A DNA stretch of 64,000 bases from Cunninghamia lanceolata (GCA_027924645.1 BSBN01000242.1:4030001-4094000), one strand, 5' to 3'; positions 23,537 through 35,759 are shown, counted from the first letter of the stretch. Numbers and translations: made by a program. The notes: a model not told the origin generated them from the letters alone.

Positions 23537-24916
23537 ATACTAAGTGTTGAATTCGTTGGAGTCGAGTGTTTTCTCCTTCTCATTCAAGGTGCACAAAGCA
23601 AGACAGAGGGCAAAACTCTGAAAGCCTGAAATATGATAAAGCAAAAAGACTAAGGTGATTGAAGAAAAGTGACAAAGGTAGAAGGCTGAAAGGCCAAAAG
23701 TCTGAAGTTTGAAACTCTGACTTTTCAGAGGTTGGTTTCCTAGCCTTCCAGACTCCTCCAACCCCCTGGGAATGTGCCAACTACTTCTGTGGACGCCATT
23801 ACTATGAAGTGGGTGGCAGAATTAAATGTTTTTAATGCAGTCGCTGGGGTGGTTGAGGATTTTGGCACCGAGTTCACTCTCAGATCAGATTTACTTGTTC
23901 TATAAAGGCAAGACTTGAACTTTTTTCAAGGGTTGGTCTATTTGGCATTTTCAGGCAACTAAGTGCAGAGCTCTCTAGGGTTTCAAAGAGCAGAAAAGTT
24001 CTAGTTCTCCAGCGGATAAGACATAGGTTATGAAAGGTTCTTTATTGATTTTAGTGATCAGTGTATCAAATTCTCCATCTTCTTATGTAATTGTTCAAGG
24101 AAATCCAAAGTTTCTGCTAGGGTTTCCTCTTAACACACTTCGTGGTATGACTGTAACCATTGATTAGATGAATATGACAAATTCTTCAAACATTACATGC
24201 TATGTGATGATCTTTTCTATGGTTATAGATGAATGACTATGTTTTGATTAAGGATTACTAAGTATATTCTTCATTGATCATTGTTTTTCTTGTATCTAAA
24301 TATCCAGAAAGTGTGTGTTTCATTTCTTTGTTGTTTCCTTCCTTCTATTGAACTGTGGACTCTGTAACCCATTATATTAGGCACCAGTCTAAAGTGTTTG
24401 ATCATCCACTCTTTAAAAGTCAAAATAAAATTTATCATCTGTGAAGTTAGTAGTTAGTTTTGTATGCTATGTTGTGATTCTGTCTTGAACATGAAATATT
24501 GTAAGAGTCTTTGAAGTATTCACTCTTTATAGACCAACCAAGCATACCTGCACTTTCCATTGTCAATGGGAATGCCTTTTCATTAGCTATATAGAGCTTA
24601 TTAGTGACAACTAGTTGTTTTAGGTCCAGTGACAGTCTTTGGGGCCTAAAAGACGAGTTGGGTTTGGTTGTCCTTTCATTTTAGTTGTTCATCTAGTGTT
24701 GAAGCCAATACCTATTCAGGTATACCCCTTGGAATATCCCTCTTGAGTCTAAGTCAAGCTCAAAGTGTAGAGGAGCCTACCCACTCTTGTTAGTTGGCCA
24801 AAATCACCCTAAACTTGTTGATGAACCCCTTCCTATCACCCAAAACAACCATACCTGGCCTAGGTGATTTAGGAATGTTTTAGGGTTTAGGGTTGCTACT
24901 ATTTTGGGTCCCAATA
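23537..24916 (+). repeat. Element A 5' LTR, right segment
   Basis: It continues the A LTR after the B insertion (atactaagtgttgaattcg) and is collinear with about 32938-34316. It ends attttgggtcccaata, where the expected terminal CA is TA, again a C-to-T change. A promoter region is likely within it, but I could not pin a TATA box with confidence. Confidence 0.88.
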
Positions 24917-24919
24917 GAT

Positions 24920-24937
24920 TGGTGTTGTTTCCAGGGA
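24920..24937 (+). other. Element A primer-binding site (degenerate)
   Basis: tggtgttgtttccaggga lies three bases after the 5' LTR. Compared with the site tggcgccgttgccgggga used by many plant gypsy elements (as I recall it, Asp-tRNA type), it differs at five positions, four of them C-to-T or G-to-A. I read it as a decayed copy of that site. The exact tRNA needs a sequence comparison. Confidence 0.55.
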
Positions 24938-25107
24938 CCACAATACTTTGATCCAAATATGAAGCCCTTGGTAACAACAAATCATTTCAATTCTAGTTAC
25001 TGCAATATTTGAAATACAGTGTTTGTTTAATTTTTCTTCCCAACAGGGAAAGTGGTGACTCTATTCTAATAACCTAGAATTAATTTTAGTTTGAAAAAGG
25101 TTTCAAA

Positions 25108-27800
25108 ATGGATAGAGGAAGAAACTAGGAACAACCTAGACATGGGGAGTCCTCTAGCAATGTAGGAAATAAGAGTAGATACAAGGTAAGAAGACCTGAT
25201 GTGGTACCCTCAAGGAATACCCAAGATAATGCATTTGTTGACCTCAGATGTCAATATCAATATACTTCCGATGACTCAGCTGATAACATGCTTAGAACAA
25301 ATAGAAGAACAAATAGAAATGAATATGATGTTAGAAGAAATGAAAATGTTATTGGTAGAGGAAGCAGGGATAGATCTAATGATCCCTACTTGAGGACATT
25401 TGGGATGCCTAGTGATAATGAAGAAGCATATTAGAATACTAGGCATCCTAATTATCCCACAAGATCAATTGAAAGCCAACATGATACCATCCCTAATGAG
25501 GGTGATCAACAACAACAACTTGATGATGAGGAAAGAGAAAGGAGAATCTAGGATGAACTAGATTTGCTTGATCATCTCAGAAACAAACAAAGGGAAGTGC
25601 AGGCCTTGCTTGACCAACAACAAGCTCAACTTGCTCAATAGGCACAACAAAACCTAAACGCCCAACCGTAGGGCAATAATTTGTAGAATAAATAGAATGT
25701 TCAACAACAGAACAATCAAAGGCAACACCATCAATAGAGACATCAAATGGGGTAGGGTGCAAATCAAGCCCATGTCCAAAACCTTAATATTCCACCACAA
25801 CATTGTCATCAATGACAACAACAACAAAGGGGACAACAAGGCATGAATTAAGCCCATGCTCAAAATATTAACTTTCAGCCATCACAAAATCAAGTTAACC
25901 AACAACATGGCAACATTCAGAATGTTGGGCATGCACAGCGAAGACAGGGACAAAGGTTTCTTCCACAGAGGCAGCCATTGGGAGATGAAAGGTACAAGCA
26001 ACTCAATTTCATTAGCATTCTAGATTTTCCTAATCCCATTCCAACTGAGATTAGAGGGAAGATTCCTTGATTTTAGGGTAACAATGTTGTCACTAGTGAG
26101 GAACATCTTAGGCATTTCATTAATGTCACAGATGAATATGAAATTGAAGATGAGGATGTCATGATGAAATTATTTGTGCACTCATTAGAAGAGAGTGCTA
26201 AAGAATGGTACAAGGCTCTCCCTGATAACAACATTGTTTCTTGGGAGGAGTTCATGAGAGTTTTCAGACTGCAGTATGGGGATAGGATTGACCCCAAGTT
26301 TGCCATCCATGAGTTCACAACCATCAAGAAGGCCATCAATGAGACAGTAGCTAATTTTCAACAGCTGCTTCATCATGACAATGAGAAAGGTACCTCCTCA
26401 TATGAGATCTAATGAATCTATGTGCTTGGTTTTATATTATGGTGCTTTTGATTCAAAATTAGGTTACTTTTTGAGGGATAAGAGTCCACAAATGTTAAGA
26501 GAGGCTTATGCTACAACCATAAACATAGAAAGTAATATGAGAGCATCAAGGAAGCATATTAAAAGGGCTGATGTGAATTTATCCCAGCCAGACAAATCAG
26601 TTTTCGGTAAACCCCTCACTACTGATGACGAGTTGGACAAACTCATGGGGTTATGAAAGATTTGTGCTATAAGGTTGCTAGAAATGACAAAGGTTTTCCA
26701 CCTCAAGGTGTTGCAACACATTTTAATGAAGGTCAAAGATTGCATAATAGGCCCTATAATACTAATTGGTCTAAGAGACCATAGCAGAATGATAGATAGG
26801 TTGCCCCTAGGCATGTTAGTTTCAAACAGCCTGAGAGGGACACTCCTGATCCTTTGAGAAAGGATCATGTCAACTTTCAAGAAGAGTCATTGTGGTTCTA
26901 GGCTTGTTTCCTTCCCCATGACCCAGCTAATTGTGTAGTGGCTGATTCATTGAGCATAGAAGAAGAGCTTCCAAATGAAGAGGGTGCAGCTGAGTATTAT
27001 GAGGAGGAAATAAATCAATTTGACATAGAAAGTTATGACCAAATAGGTCATGATACTGATTAACAATCATGAAGAGGATGATAATATTTTCCAATATGAT
27101 TATGATGAAGGACCAAAGAAATACCAATTGCCAACTCATGATTTTCAGCATCTAAGGGACCTAATGCAGAAGAAATATCAGCAGTCCAAGCCTTCAAAAG
27201 AGGACATGAAAGCCTTGAATGATGCAGCCATTTTGCAGGTCCAAGGAGGCTATCAACTGAGAAATAGGTATGTCCCTATGCATATTGCCCCTACCAAAGA
27301 ATCAAGACAGTAAGGATTGAATGAGAATAAGGGTAAACATAAGGTAAACATGGAGCAGAAAAGTAATAGTGATCCCAAGAAGAATTTGCCTAAAATTAAG
27401 AGAGATCCAGTGCAAATGCCAACAACAAAGAAGTATGTGTAGAAGAATCCAATACCTACTGTCAAGCAAGTTTCTACACCCATGCTAGGGGTCCATTATC
27501 CAAAAGGCAATAACAAGCATGATCAGCCTCAAGCACAAAAAGAACCAGAAAAGGAGAAGACAAAGGGAGAAGGTAAGGATATTTCATCTAATCAAATAAT
27601 ACCTTACATTCCTTGTGCAAATGATGTAACTATTTTATGTGATACTCCTTTGCCCAATTATCTCTCTATTGATATGGCTCAAGTCTTTAGCCAAATCAGA
27701 ATTTTTGTGCCAATAATAGAACTCCTTAGAATCCTTGAACATAGGGATAGGGCAGAGTCTCTTATTACTGTTGTAGATGCATAAAAACAACTTCTTGTTG
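25108..27800 (+). pseudogene. Element A gag (defective)
   Basis: The likely start is ATG at 25108 (MDRGRN, then a stop). A Gln-rich N-terminal region (25480-25980) is broken by about ten stops, nearly all TAG. The gag core is around 26160-26300, with MMKLFVHSLEESAKEWYKAL and WEEFMRVFRLQYGD (Retrotrans_gag pattern). It is followed by YYGAFDSKLGYFLRDKSPQM and the charged linker GKPLTTDDELDKLMGL. A region at 27050-27313 (YQLPTHDFQHLRDLMQKKY) and a Lys/Glu-rich stretch lead to the protease. At least one frameshift lies near 26400. I see no zinc knuckle, which is usual for this type of plant gypsy gag. Confidence 0.82.
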
Positions 27801-27823
27801 TTCCCAGCATTAATGATGAGGGC

Positions 27824-28303
27824 TTGAGTAATGAGGAAACAATTGAGGTTTACTTAGGGTCATCCATGGTTAATAGCAAGATGGGAGTTGATCTCTTTTA
27901 TACCACTTTATTCATAAATGGATGGCCGTTACACAAATGCATGCTTGATTCAGGGGCATCTAGCAATGTCATGCCACTAGAAATTATTAATGAATTGGGA
28001 CTTAACGTATCCAAATCTTTTGGCAAGTGTTTTTCCATGGACTCTAGAGAGGTAAATGTGATTGGTCTCGTAAAAGATGTGGAGGTCAAATTAGCAGCAT
28101 ATCCTGATAAGTCTTTTTTGATGGATATAATTATTGTGGATTGCCCTACCAAGTGGGGTATGTTGTTATCAAGAAAATGGGTAGCTTCTATGGGTGGTAG
28201 TATTCAGATGGATTTGTCATATGCTACTATTCTAGTACAGGGTGTAGAGGTGAAGCTGTATAGGGAAAAGAAGGTGGAAGATGAACACATAGAAGACATA
28301 TAA
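27824..28303 (+). pseudogene. Element A aspartic protease domain
   Basis: This 159-codon open frame has FINGWPLHKCMLDSGASSNV, in which DSGAS is the catalytic Asp motif of retropepsins. It is followed by MPLEIINELGL and the flap and back part of the fold (VIGLVKDVEVKLAAYPDKSF, MDIIIVDCPTKWGMLLSRKW). It would cleave the polyprotein. It is the best-preserved domain of element A. A stop at 28301 separates it from the RNase H-like region that follows. Confidence 0.88.
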
Positions 28304-28399
28304 AACATAGGATGATCATGCAAATTTCTTTGATACAAACATAGACCATTTCATGGGATATTGTAGTGATGATGATCTTGGTTTGGATGTCTTACCTTC

Positions 28400-28830
28400 C
28401 AACCCTATTACTCCTTGTTGTGGTACATCAGAGTTATGGACTTTGTATTTTGATGGTGCATACTCAAGGGAAGGCTCAGGTGTTGGTATTGTTCTAACAT
28501 CCCCTAATGGTGAGCAATTTGGCAAGTCTTTTAGACTTTCAATACACCAACAATGTGGCTAAGTATGACACCCTCTTGCTGGGCTTAAATGTTGCTCATA
28601 AACATGGAATCACATGTTTGAAAATACTTGGTGATTCAGAAGTGATTATGCAGTAGATTAGAAAGATATTTATTGCCAAGGAAAATGGACTCAGAATGTA
28701 TTGGAATGCAGTGTGGGACACAATGTAATTGTTTGATGCGCTTGGCATTGAATGGATTGTGAGACTAAAAATGAAGAAGAAAATTCCCTTGTTGTGATTG
28801 CTTCAAAATTTGACCCTCAAATGAATTGTC
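28400..28830 (+). pseudogene. Element A extra RNase H domain upstream of RT
   Basis: The reading starts ELWTLYFDGAYSREGSGVGI (first catalytic Asp in FDGA) and continues VLTSPNGEQFGKSF. After a frameshift near 28535 it reads QYTNNVAKYDTLLLGLNVAH, where the usual AEYEALL is altered at the Glu positions. Then come ITCLKILGDSEVIMQ (Asp in GDSE) and, near 28750, NEEENSLVVIASKF, equivalent to the C-terminal N..AD.LA motif. This matches the archaeal-type RNase H carried by the plant Tat lineage of Ty3/gypsy. Here it lies between protease and RT, not between the RT-linked RNase H and integrase. The assignment rests on motif reading only. Confidence 0.75.
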
Positions 28831-28989
28831 CTTATGACCAATATGTTGTGGAAATACTTACAAGGCCAACAATTCCTGATAATATTCATAATTGGCAGGT
28901 TTTCAATGACACCAATAAGATTTATAGTTTTTTGAATTGTATGGATGAATTTGATAATCAATTGATTGACTAACGACCAATGATAGAAG

Positions 28990-30670
28990 CGGTTGATGGT
29001 AATGAAACTCTATTTGGTAGTGAGGTTGTGCAATTTAAAGACAAATATTATTCCAAAGGGTCTGGTAGCATTGGAGAGAATGTTTGATAATGTAGACCAT
29101 TGGAAGAGTAAAGGTAAACCAGTAGAAGAAGATAATGTTGAAGGTGTCAACCTGGGAACTAGGAAGGCACCTAAAATGATTTACATAGGCAAGAAGTTGA
29201 AGCCTCATGAGAAGCAGATGTTGATTGCTTTGCTTAGAAAATTCAAGAAGTGTTTTGCATGGTCGTATGATGAGTTTAAGGATTATAGAGAGGATCTATT
29301 CCAGCATACCATTCCCATCCAACCTGATGCAAAACCATTTAGGAAGAAATAGAGGCCTATAAATCCTACCATTGCTCCCAAGATGCAAAAGGAATTGTTG
29401 AAGATGAAAGAGGGAGGCATTATCAAACCCATCAGACATTCTAAGTGGGTATCCAACCTTGTCCCAGTAAGAAAGAAGAATGAGGAAATTAGGTTGTGTG
29501 TTGACTTCAGAAACCTGAACATCGAGTCCCTTAAAGACAATTGTCCTCTTCTGAGTATGGACCATCTTTTACAGAGGGTTGTTGGTTCAGAGCTGATCTC
29601 CATGATGGATGGGTTTTCAGGTTACAATCAGGTGTTGGTCAAGGAGTTAGAACAATATAAAACAACATTCACCACTTGTTGGGGGACCTATGTATACCTA
29701 ATAATGCCATTTGGATTAAAGAATGTTGGGTATATTTCAGCAAGCTATGGATGTAGCTTTTGCCGGTCTCATTGATGAGATCATGGTGGTTTATCAAGAT
29801 GACTTGACAACATTTTCAAAAGAAAGAGGTGAGCATTGCAAGCATCTTGAGGTAATCTTCTAGAGGTGCTTAGAATATGGGATTTCTTTGAATCCTAATA
29901 AATGCCAATTTCGAGTTGAAGAGGGCAAGTTGCTTGGGCACATTGTGTCAAAGGATTGGGTAAGAATAGATCTAGAATGGTTTAAGGCTATTGATCTCAT
30001 TCCCCAACCCAAATTAATCAAAGGAATACAGTCTTTTTTTGGGCAGATCAACTTTGTTAGGAGATTTATTCCTAATTTTGCTGAAAAGACTAAAACTATT
30101 TCTAAAATGCTCAAGAAGGGGCAATCTATTACATGGGAGAAAGAACCATCTGGAGCATTCAAGGATATCAAAGAAACTATCAAGGAGGCACCACTACTAA
30201 AAAGTCTAGATTATTCTAAACCCCTTCAGTTGTTTTCCTTTGCTTCTTTTATACTGTTGCTATTGTTCTACTTCAAAAGAATGAAGATTGATTGAACAAC
30301 CTATTGGATTCTTTAGCAAGTCTTTACAGGCCACTAAATTGAATTATTCCATAATGGAGAAGCATGCATATGCATTGGTTAAGGCCATAAAGAATTTTAG
30401 ATCTTATTAAACATGCTATAGTGAAGGATAGCTTCACACAGCAGGAAGCTTCTAGGAGAAGGTGCAGATGGATCAATAGGATCCAAGAATATGACATGGA
30501 CATATAGGTAACAAAGTTGGTTAGAGGCCAAGGCCTAGATAAAATGATGGCAAATTCCAACTTAGAGGCGGCTGAGGTAGATGAGGTAAATGCATCTCAA
30601 TCTGCTGGTATGTGTGCTTTGGCTAACAATCCATGGTATAAAGATGTGATCCTTTACCTTGAAAATATGA
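28990..30670 (+). pseudogene. Element A reverse transcriptase and its RNase H (defective)
   Basis: A linker (LVALERMFDNVDHWKSKGKP) leads into the RT at GKKLKPHEKQMLIALLRKFK, CFAWSYDEFKDYREDL and, after a stop at 29350, EGGIIKPIRHSKWVSNLVPV and RLCVDFRNLN. MDGFSGYNQVLV and MPFGLKN follow. A frameshift near 29735 precedes the active site VVYQDDLTTFSKERGEH, and NPNKCQFRVEEGKLLGHIVS comes next. The RT-linked RNase H shows GFFSKSLQATKLNYSIMEKH and ALVKAIKNFRSY, then a short deletion around 30410. It resumes with RWINRIQEYDMDI and KLVRGQGLDKMMANS. No second RNase H follows before integrase. Confidence 0.87.
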
Positions 30671-30699
30671 ACTGTCCACCATGTATGGATGAGAATTAG

Positions 30700-31976
30700 A
30701 AGAGGACCCTCAAGCTAAAATCTCAAAGGTATGTCCTATTCCAAAATGAGCTCATGTGGAGAAATCATGAGGGGGTATCGCTCAAATGTTTGAATCAAGA
30801 TCAAGCTGAAACAATGATGAATGAGTGTCATCCTGGTGTTTGTGGGGGGAACTTCAAAGCTAAAACCATTGCCCATAAGATCTTAAGAACTAGATATTGG
30901 TTGCCAACATTGTTCAAGGATGTGGCACAAGAGATAAGAAAGTGTGATGCTTGCCAAAGATTTTCTGGCATGTTGAAATTTACTGGGGCATTACCCCTAT
31001 AACCCCTTGTTGTAGATGCACCTTTCCAATAGTGGGGAGTTGACTTCATTGGAGAGATACAAGAAAAATCTAGTAATGGATTTAAGTGGATCCTTGTGGC
31101 CACTGATTATTTCACCAAATGGGTAGAAGCAATTCTAACTCGCAATGCAACATCCAAAGTGGTTATTTACTTCATAGTAAGCAATATAATTACCAGATTT
31201 GGGGTGCCAGCTAGGATTTTGACAGACAATGCAATGTGTTTTAGATCTCAAGAGATGTTGAACATTTTTTCTAAATTTGACATAAACCTTATGCATTCAT
31301 CCCCTTATCACCCCCAAAGCAATGGACGAGTTGAGTCAAGTAATAAAAGCCTGATGAAAATCATAAAAAGGACACTGGTTCAAAACAAGAAGAGATGGGA
31401 TGACAACTTGAAATATGCTCTATGGGCCGAAAAGATAACTTTCAAAAGATCTATTGGAAGAAGCCCATTTGAGCTGGTGTATGAAGCAGAAGTGAAGATG
31501 CCCATCAACATAGAATTGTCGTCCACCAGTTGCTACAAGATGTTGAAGAAGAACAATATAATGTAATATTTTAGAGGATCCTATAGCTAATTGAGTTGGA
31601 AGAACAGAGAAGAGATACACATGACAAGATGCTAAACCATAAACAGAGAATGAAGCTCTTATTTGATAAGAGTATAGTGTCAAGAGATTTCTAGGTTAGT
31701 GACTTGGTACTTCTCTGGGATGTAAGATTTGAAGATAAAGGGAAACATGGTAAATTTAATCCCTTATGGCTTGGGCCCTATGAGGTCGCAGAGAAATTAG
31801 AGCTCAATGTCTACCATTTGATGACTCTAGAAGGAGAACTCATGGAGCTACCTGCTCATGGTCAACATTTAAAGCATTATTTTTCATACGTAATGATTTC
31901 CTTCAAATTCTATGATGAAATCTTGTTATATCCGATATTTTTGACCTTGAGCAATCTTGACCATTGTTGGTCTTGA
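30700..31976 (+). pseudogene. Element A integrase (defective)
   Basis: The zinc-binding HHCC region is ECHPGVCGGNFKAKTIAHKI ... RKCDACQRFSG. The catalytic core has VDFIGEIQEKSS, ATDYFTKWVEAILTRNATSK (first Asp), RILTDNAMCF (second Asp) and SNGRVESSNKSLMKIIKRTL (Glu). A C-terminal region with RSPFELVYEAEVKMP is followed, after several stops at 31564-31692, by NPLWLGPYEVAEKLELNVYH, a GPY/F-type motif common in gypsy integrases. The frame ends at 31976, about 100 bp before the 3' LTR. Confidence 0.87.
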
Positions 31977-32076
31977 TGGTGTTTTCTTTTGGTTCCTGTA
32001 TGTCATTTTTTGGTCTACCTGGAGATTTGGATTCTCGTTGTGCCACTGCTTGGCACACATCCCCAACCAGAGCCAC
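31977..32076 (+). other. Element A sequence before the 3' LTR
   Basis: This short non-coding stretch should contain the polypurine tract. The last bases, catccccaaccagagccac, are not clearly purine-rich, so the tract is either decayed or unusual. Confidence 0.4.
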
Positions 32077-34316
32077 TGTTGGGACTTAAAAAAATTGTCC
32101 CTAGAATGCCCCATTTTGCCCCCATGTTCCATTTGAATCCCACTTGAACCTATAGCTTATAACCGATCAGAGACATCTTTCATAGGTTTTTGTATGTTTG
32201 CCTTTTTTAAAAATACAAGGGAAGAGCCCAAAAATAACTAAGCCAAAAAATTTCAAAGTATTTCCTTGTGTTTTTTCCCTTTGTCAAAAGTTGAAGTTTC
32301 AGGCTTCCTCCTTCCTTTGTGCTTCCTCTTTTGGTCCCAAAAATTGCCTAAGTGTTGAAATCCTAAGTGTTCGACAGAGTTTCGGAGGTCAGAGTTCCTC
32401 CCTTCTGTCTTCCTAATGGAAAGCATTGTGGAGAAGGCCCTGAGGGCCAAAGTCCACTCAAAGAAGTGAAAATATTCTAAGTATCAAGTTTATAATGAAG
32501 GCCCAATGACTGACCCCCGATAGGTAAAATTTTCCTAAGGTATTCTGCCATTCTGTGGAGCCTTCTGGTGGGCTCGTAAGTTGAAGTGTGGAATGGCAGA
32601 AAGATGACACATGGTAGTTTCAATGGATGGTGGGCCTCTTCTTTTTTCTCTTCCAAAGGGAAGGTGGTAGATGGAAAACCCAGGGGCTGACCCCCAATGT
32701 TTTCAAATTTGACTAAGTGTTTTGGGAGGCGGGAGTCAGGGATTTCGATTCTTTCTCTTCTTTAGGACAAGCAAAAGATGGAAGGCTAAAAGGCCGAAGT
32801 CCGCCTAAGGTCTAAGTAATTTTCTAAGTATGAGGTAGATTTTGGGGGTCAGAGTTGTGGTGTTTTCTCTTCTTCCTTTTGGAAGGCAAGACAATGAAGC
32901 CCCCAAAGGTCGAAGTCCGACAAGGCTAATATTATACTAAGTGTTGAATTCGTCAAAGTTGGGTGTTTTCTCCTTCTCATTCAAGGTGCACAAAGCAAGA
33001 CAGAGGGTGAAACTCCAAAAGATCGAAATCTGACAAAAGTAAAAAGACTAATGTGATTGAAGAAAAGTGACAAAGGTAGGCGGCCGAAAGTCCGAAAGTC
33101 TGAAGTCTAAAACTTTCATTTTTCAGAGGTTTGTTTCCTGGCCTTCCAGACTCCTCCAACTGCCTGGGAACATGCCAACTACTTCCAGGGATGCCATTAC
33201 TGCGAAGTGGGTGGCAGAATTAAATGTTTTTAATGTAGTGGTTGGGGTGGTTGAGGATTTTGGTGCCTAGTTCACTCTCAGATTAGATTTACTTGTGTTA
33301 TAAAGGTAAGACTTGAACTTTTTTCAAGGGTTGGTCTATTTGGCATTTTCACATGACTAAGTGTAGAGCTCTCTAGAGTTTTAAAGAGTAGAAAAGTTCT
33401 AGTTCTCCAGTGGATAAGACATAGGTTATGAAAGGTTCTTTACTAATTTCAATGATCAGTGTATGAACTTCTCCTTCTTATGTAATTGTTCAAGAAAATC
33501 CAAAGTTTGAACTAGGGTTTTCTCTTGCCATACTTCATGGTATGATTGTAACCATTGATTAGATGAATATGAAAAATTCTTAAAACATTACATGCTATGT
33601 GATGATCTTTTCTGTGGTTATAGATGAATGACTATGTTCTAATTAAGGATTACTAAGTATATTCTTCATTGATTGTTATTTTTCTTGCATCTGAATATCC
33701 AGAAAGTGTGTGTTTCATTTATTTGTTATTTTCTTCCTTCTGCTGAACTGTGGACTCTGTAACCCATTATATTAGGCACTAGTATGAAGTGTTTGATCAT
33801 CCACACTCTTTAAAAGTCAAAACAAAATTCATCATCCATGAAGTTAGTAGTTAGTTTTGTATGCTTTGTTGTGATTCTGTCTTGAACATGAAATATTGTA
33901 AGATAGTCTTTGAAGTATTCACTCTTTATAAACTAGCCAAGCATACCCACACTTTCCATTGTCAATGGGAGTTCCTTTTCATCAGTTATATAGGGGATAT
34001 TAGTGACAACCAATTGTTTTAGGTCCAGTGACAGTCTTTGGGGCCTAAAAGATGAGTTGGGTTTGGTTATCCTTTCATTTTTAGTTGTTCATCTGGTGTT
34101 GAAGCCAATACCTATTTAGGTATACCCCTTGGAATATCCCTCCTGAGTCTAAGTTGAGCTCAAAGTGAAAAAGAGCCTACCCACTCCTATTAGTTGGCCA
34201 AAATCACCCTAAACTTGTTGATGAACCCCTTCCTATCACCCAGAACAACCATCCCTGGCCTAGGTGATTTAGGAATGTTTTAGGGTTTAGGGTTGTTGCT
34301 ATTTTGGGTCCCAACA
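32077..34316 (+). repeat. Element A 3' LTR (intact copy)
   Basis: 2240 bp from tgttgggactt to gggtcccaaca, followed by ccctc. It is the reference for reconstructing the split 5' LTR. It contains degenerate modules of about 100 bp near 32350-32450, 32715-32815, 32826-32930 and 32937-33040, each starting near ctaagt and ending near aggccgaagtccg. Confidence 0.92.
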
Positions 34317-35759
34317 CCCTCTAGATCTCCATTGCCTGTCAAAAGAAGTACTACAGAAATCCCTGAACAAACTCAAAAGATGAAGCCCAAACAGAAGAGT
34401 CAGGCAAAAAGAGAAAAGATCAAACAAGTTAACATAAAAGATGATGAAGATGTTGAAGAAGAAGAAAAAGAAAAGGATATTGAGGCTTTGGAAAGAAAGA
34501 AGAGAAGAACTAGAGAAGAAACTGAAAAGGAAGAGACCTCAAAGGAGAAAGGAAAAGGAAAAGAAAAGAAGGGTAAGAAATATGATTATGTGCACTTACA
34601 ACTTGAAGCCATAGTTAATGCAATGATAGAACATGGAGCTTTAGAAGAAGTTGCTGAACTCTATGATGAAAGTCCATCAAATGAAAAATCTACTATTGAG
34701 GAGGCAATAGTAAAATATATGGGAGCATTAAATATAGATTTGATTGAAATCAGCCATCAGTTGCCTAAGAGACTGGCTGAAGTCCTTACTCAAAGGAGAA
34801 ATGAAGCTATGAGCAAAGATGTTGAAATGAGAAAAAGAGCAATTGAAAAGGTTTGTCCCTCCATCTCTAAGATTGAAAAGATTAAAGTGTCTAAACTACA
34901 AGCCAAAGAATTTAGGACAAAAATAAGGTTAAACACTTGATGTTAAAAGATGAGGATGAAATTAAGAGATTGGAGAAGGAAACTTTGAAGAAGACCACAT
35001 AAATTATTAAAGAAATGAAAGTTCAAGCAGGAATCATTGAAGAAATATCTGATCAATTTGTCTCTGAAGGCAATGAGGAAACTAATGACAAGTCTAAGAA
35101 GAATGAGATTTTTCTTCCTGAGGCTATTGGAACACCAACCATAGAGAGTCAAGATAAAGCAAATCCACCCCCTCCGGATACCTCTGTAGAACAAAATGTG
35201 TCTCCTATAGATAATCCTGATACAAGACATGATTCTCCCCCTCTAGAAAATACTGAGGCACAAGACATAGAGGGTTAGGATAAAGGTAGCACTTCTCCTC
35301 TAAGGAACACTGACTCCAATGTAGAGCATAATGATTTTCCTCCGAAGAATACAGGGAATGAGGAGGAAGAGAAAGAAGATAATCCTAAGGAGGATTAGGA
35401 AGAAAAGGAAAACAATGATGAGGAACAAAAAGATAAAGAGGATAAGGAAGAAATTGAGGAGGGAGAATAATTAGAAGGAATAAAAGATATAGGTCAAAGT
35501 GCATCTGAGACATAATCATTCAAAGACCTATTAGATATGAAATTACAATTTCAACCTATTATCACTCATCAACTGCTACAGATTCCAACTCAGGAAGGGT
35601 AGATTGACTTGGAAAATATTTCTCCACTTCACAAATTGCAGCTTGGTGATATATTGCATGCCTCTGCAAGAAAGGCGTTCTTGCAAGAAAGCTTGAAAAA
35701 GACCAACTTAGTTGAAGATGATGTGAAGTTGATTCAAGAAGGATTACTAGAGGTAATTG
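34317..35759 (+). pseudogene. Element E long non-pol ORF, part 2
   Basis: It continues part 1 in frame after the second ccctc (RSPLPVKRSTTEIPEQTQ). A very basic and acidic stretch (EDVEEEEKEKDIEALERKKR) precedes a more structured region (LQLEAIVNAMIEHGALEEVA, ALNIDLIEISHQLPKRLAEV). A frameshift near 34935 leads to the frame at 35015-35278 and beyond, which is rich in Glu/Lys and Pro (ANPPPPDTSVEQ) with TAG stops at 35276 and 35396. The last part, FLQESLKKTNLVEDDVKLIQ, is cut by element D at 35760. No known domain is recognised; the composition suggests coiled coil and disorder. Confidence 0.5.

Larger units (their letters stand above)
4604..34316 (+). mobile_element. Element A: Ty3/gypsy LTR retrotransposon (Tat-like), interrupted by B and C
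   Basis: The element starts tgttgggactt and ends gggtcccaaca, with short inverted LTR ends and a perfect 5-bp TSD ccctc. The LTRs are about 2.24 kb: the 5' LTR is 4604-5457 plus 23537-24916, and the 3' LTR is 32077-34316. The internal domain (24917-32076) reads gag, aspartic protease, an RNase H-like domain, RT with its own RNase H, then integrase, all on the plus strand and all broken by stops and frameshifts. RT before integrase defines Ty3/gypsy. The extra RNase H is a hallmark of the plant Tat lineage, although its position before RT is unexpected. Without the nested elements A would be about 11.6 kb. Confidence 0.9.

Noticed and set aside
34293..34940. A 215-codon independent gene starting at 34293
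   Set aside because: Its first codons lie in the LTR of element A. From 34317 the frame continues the E ORF, so it is the second half of an interrupted frame and not a separate gene.
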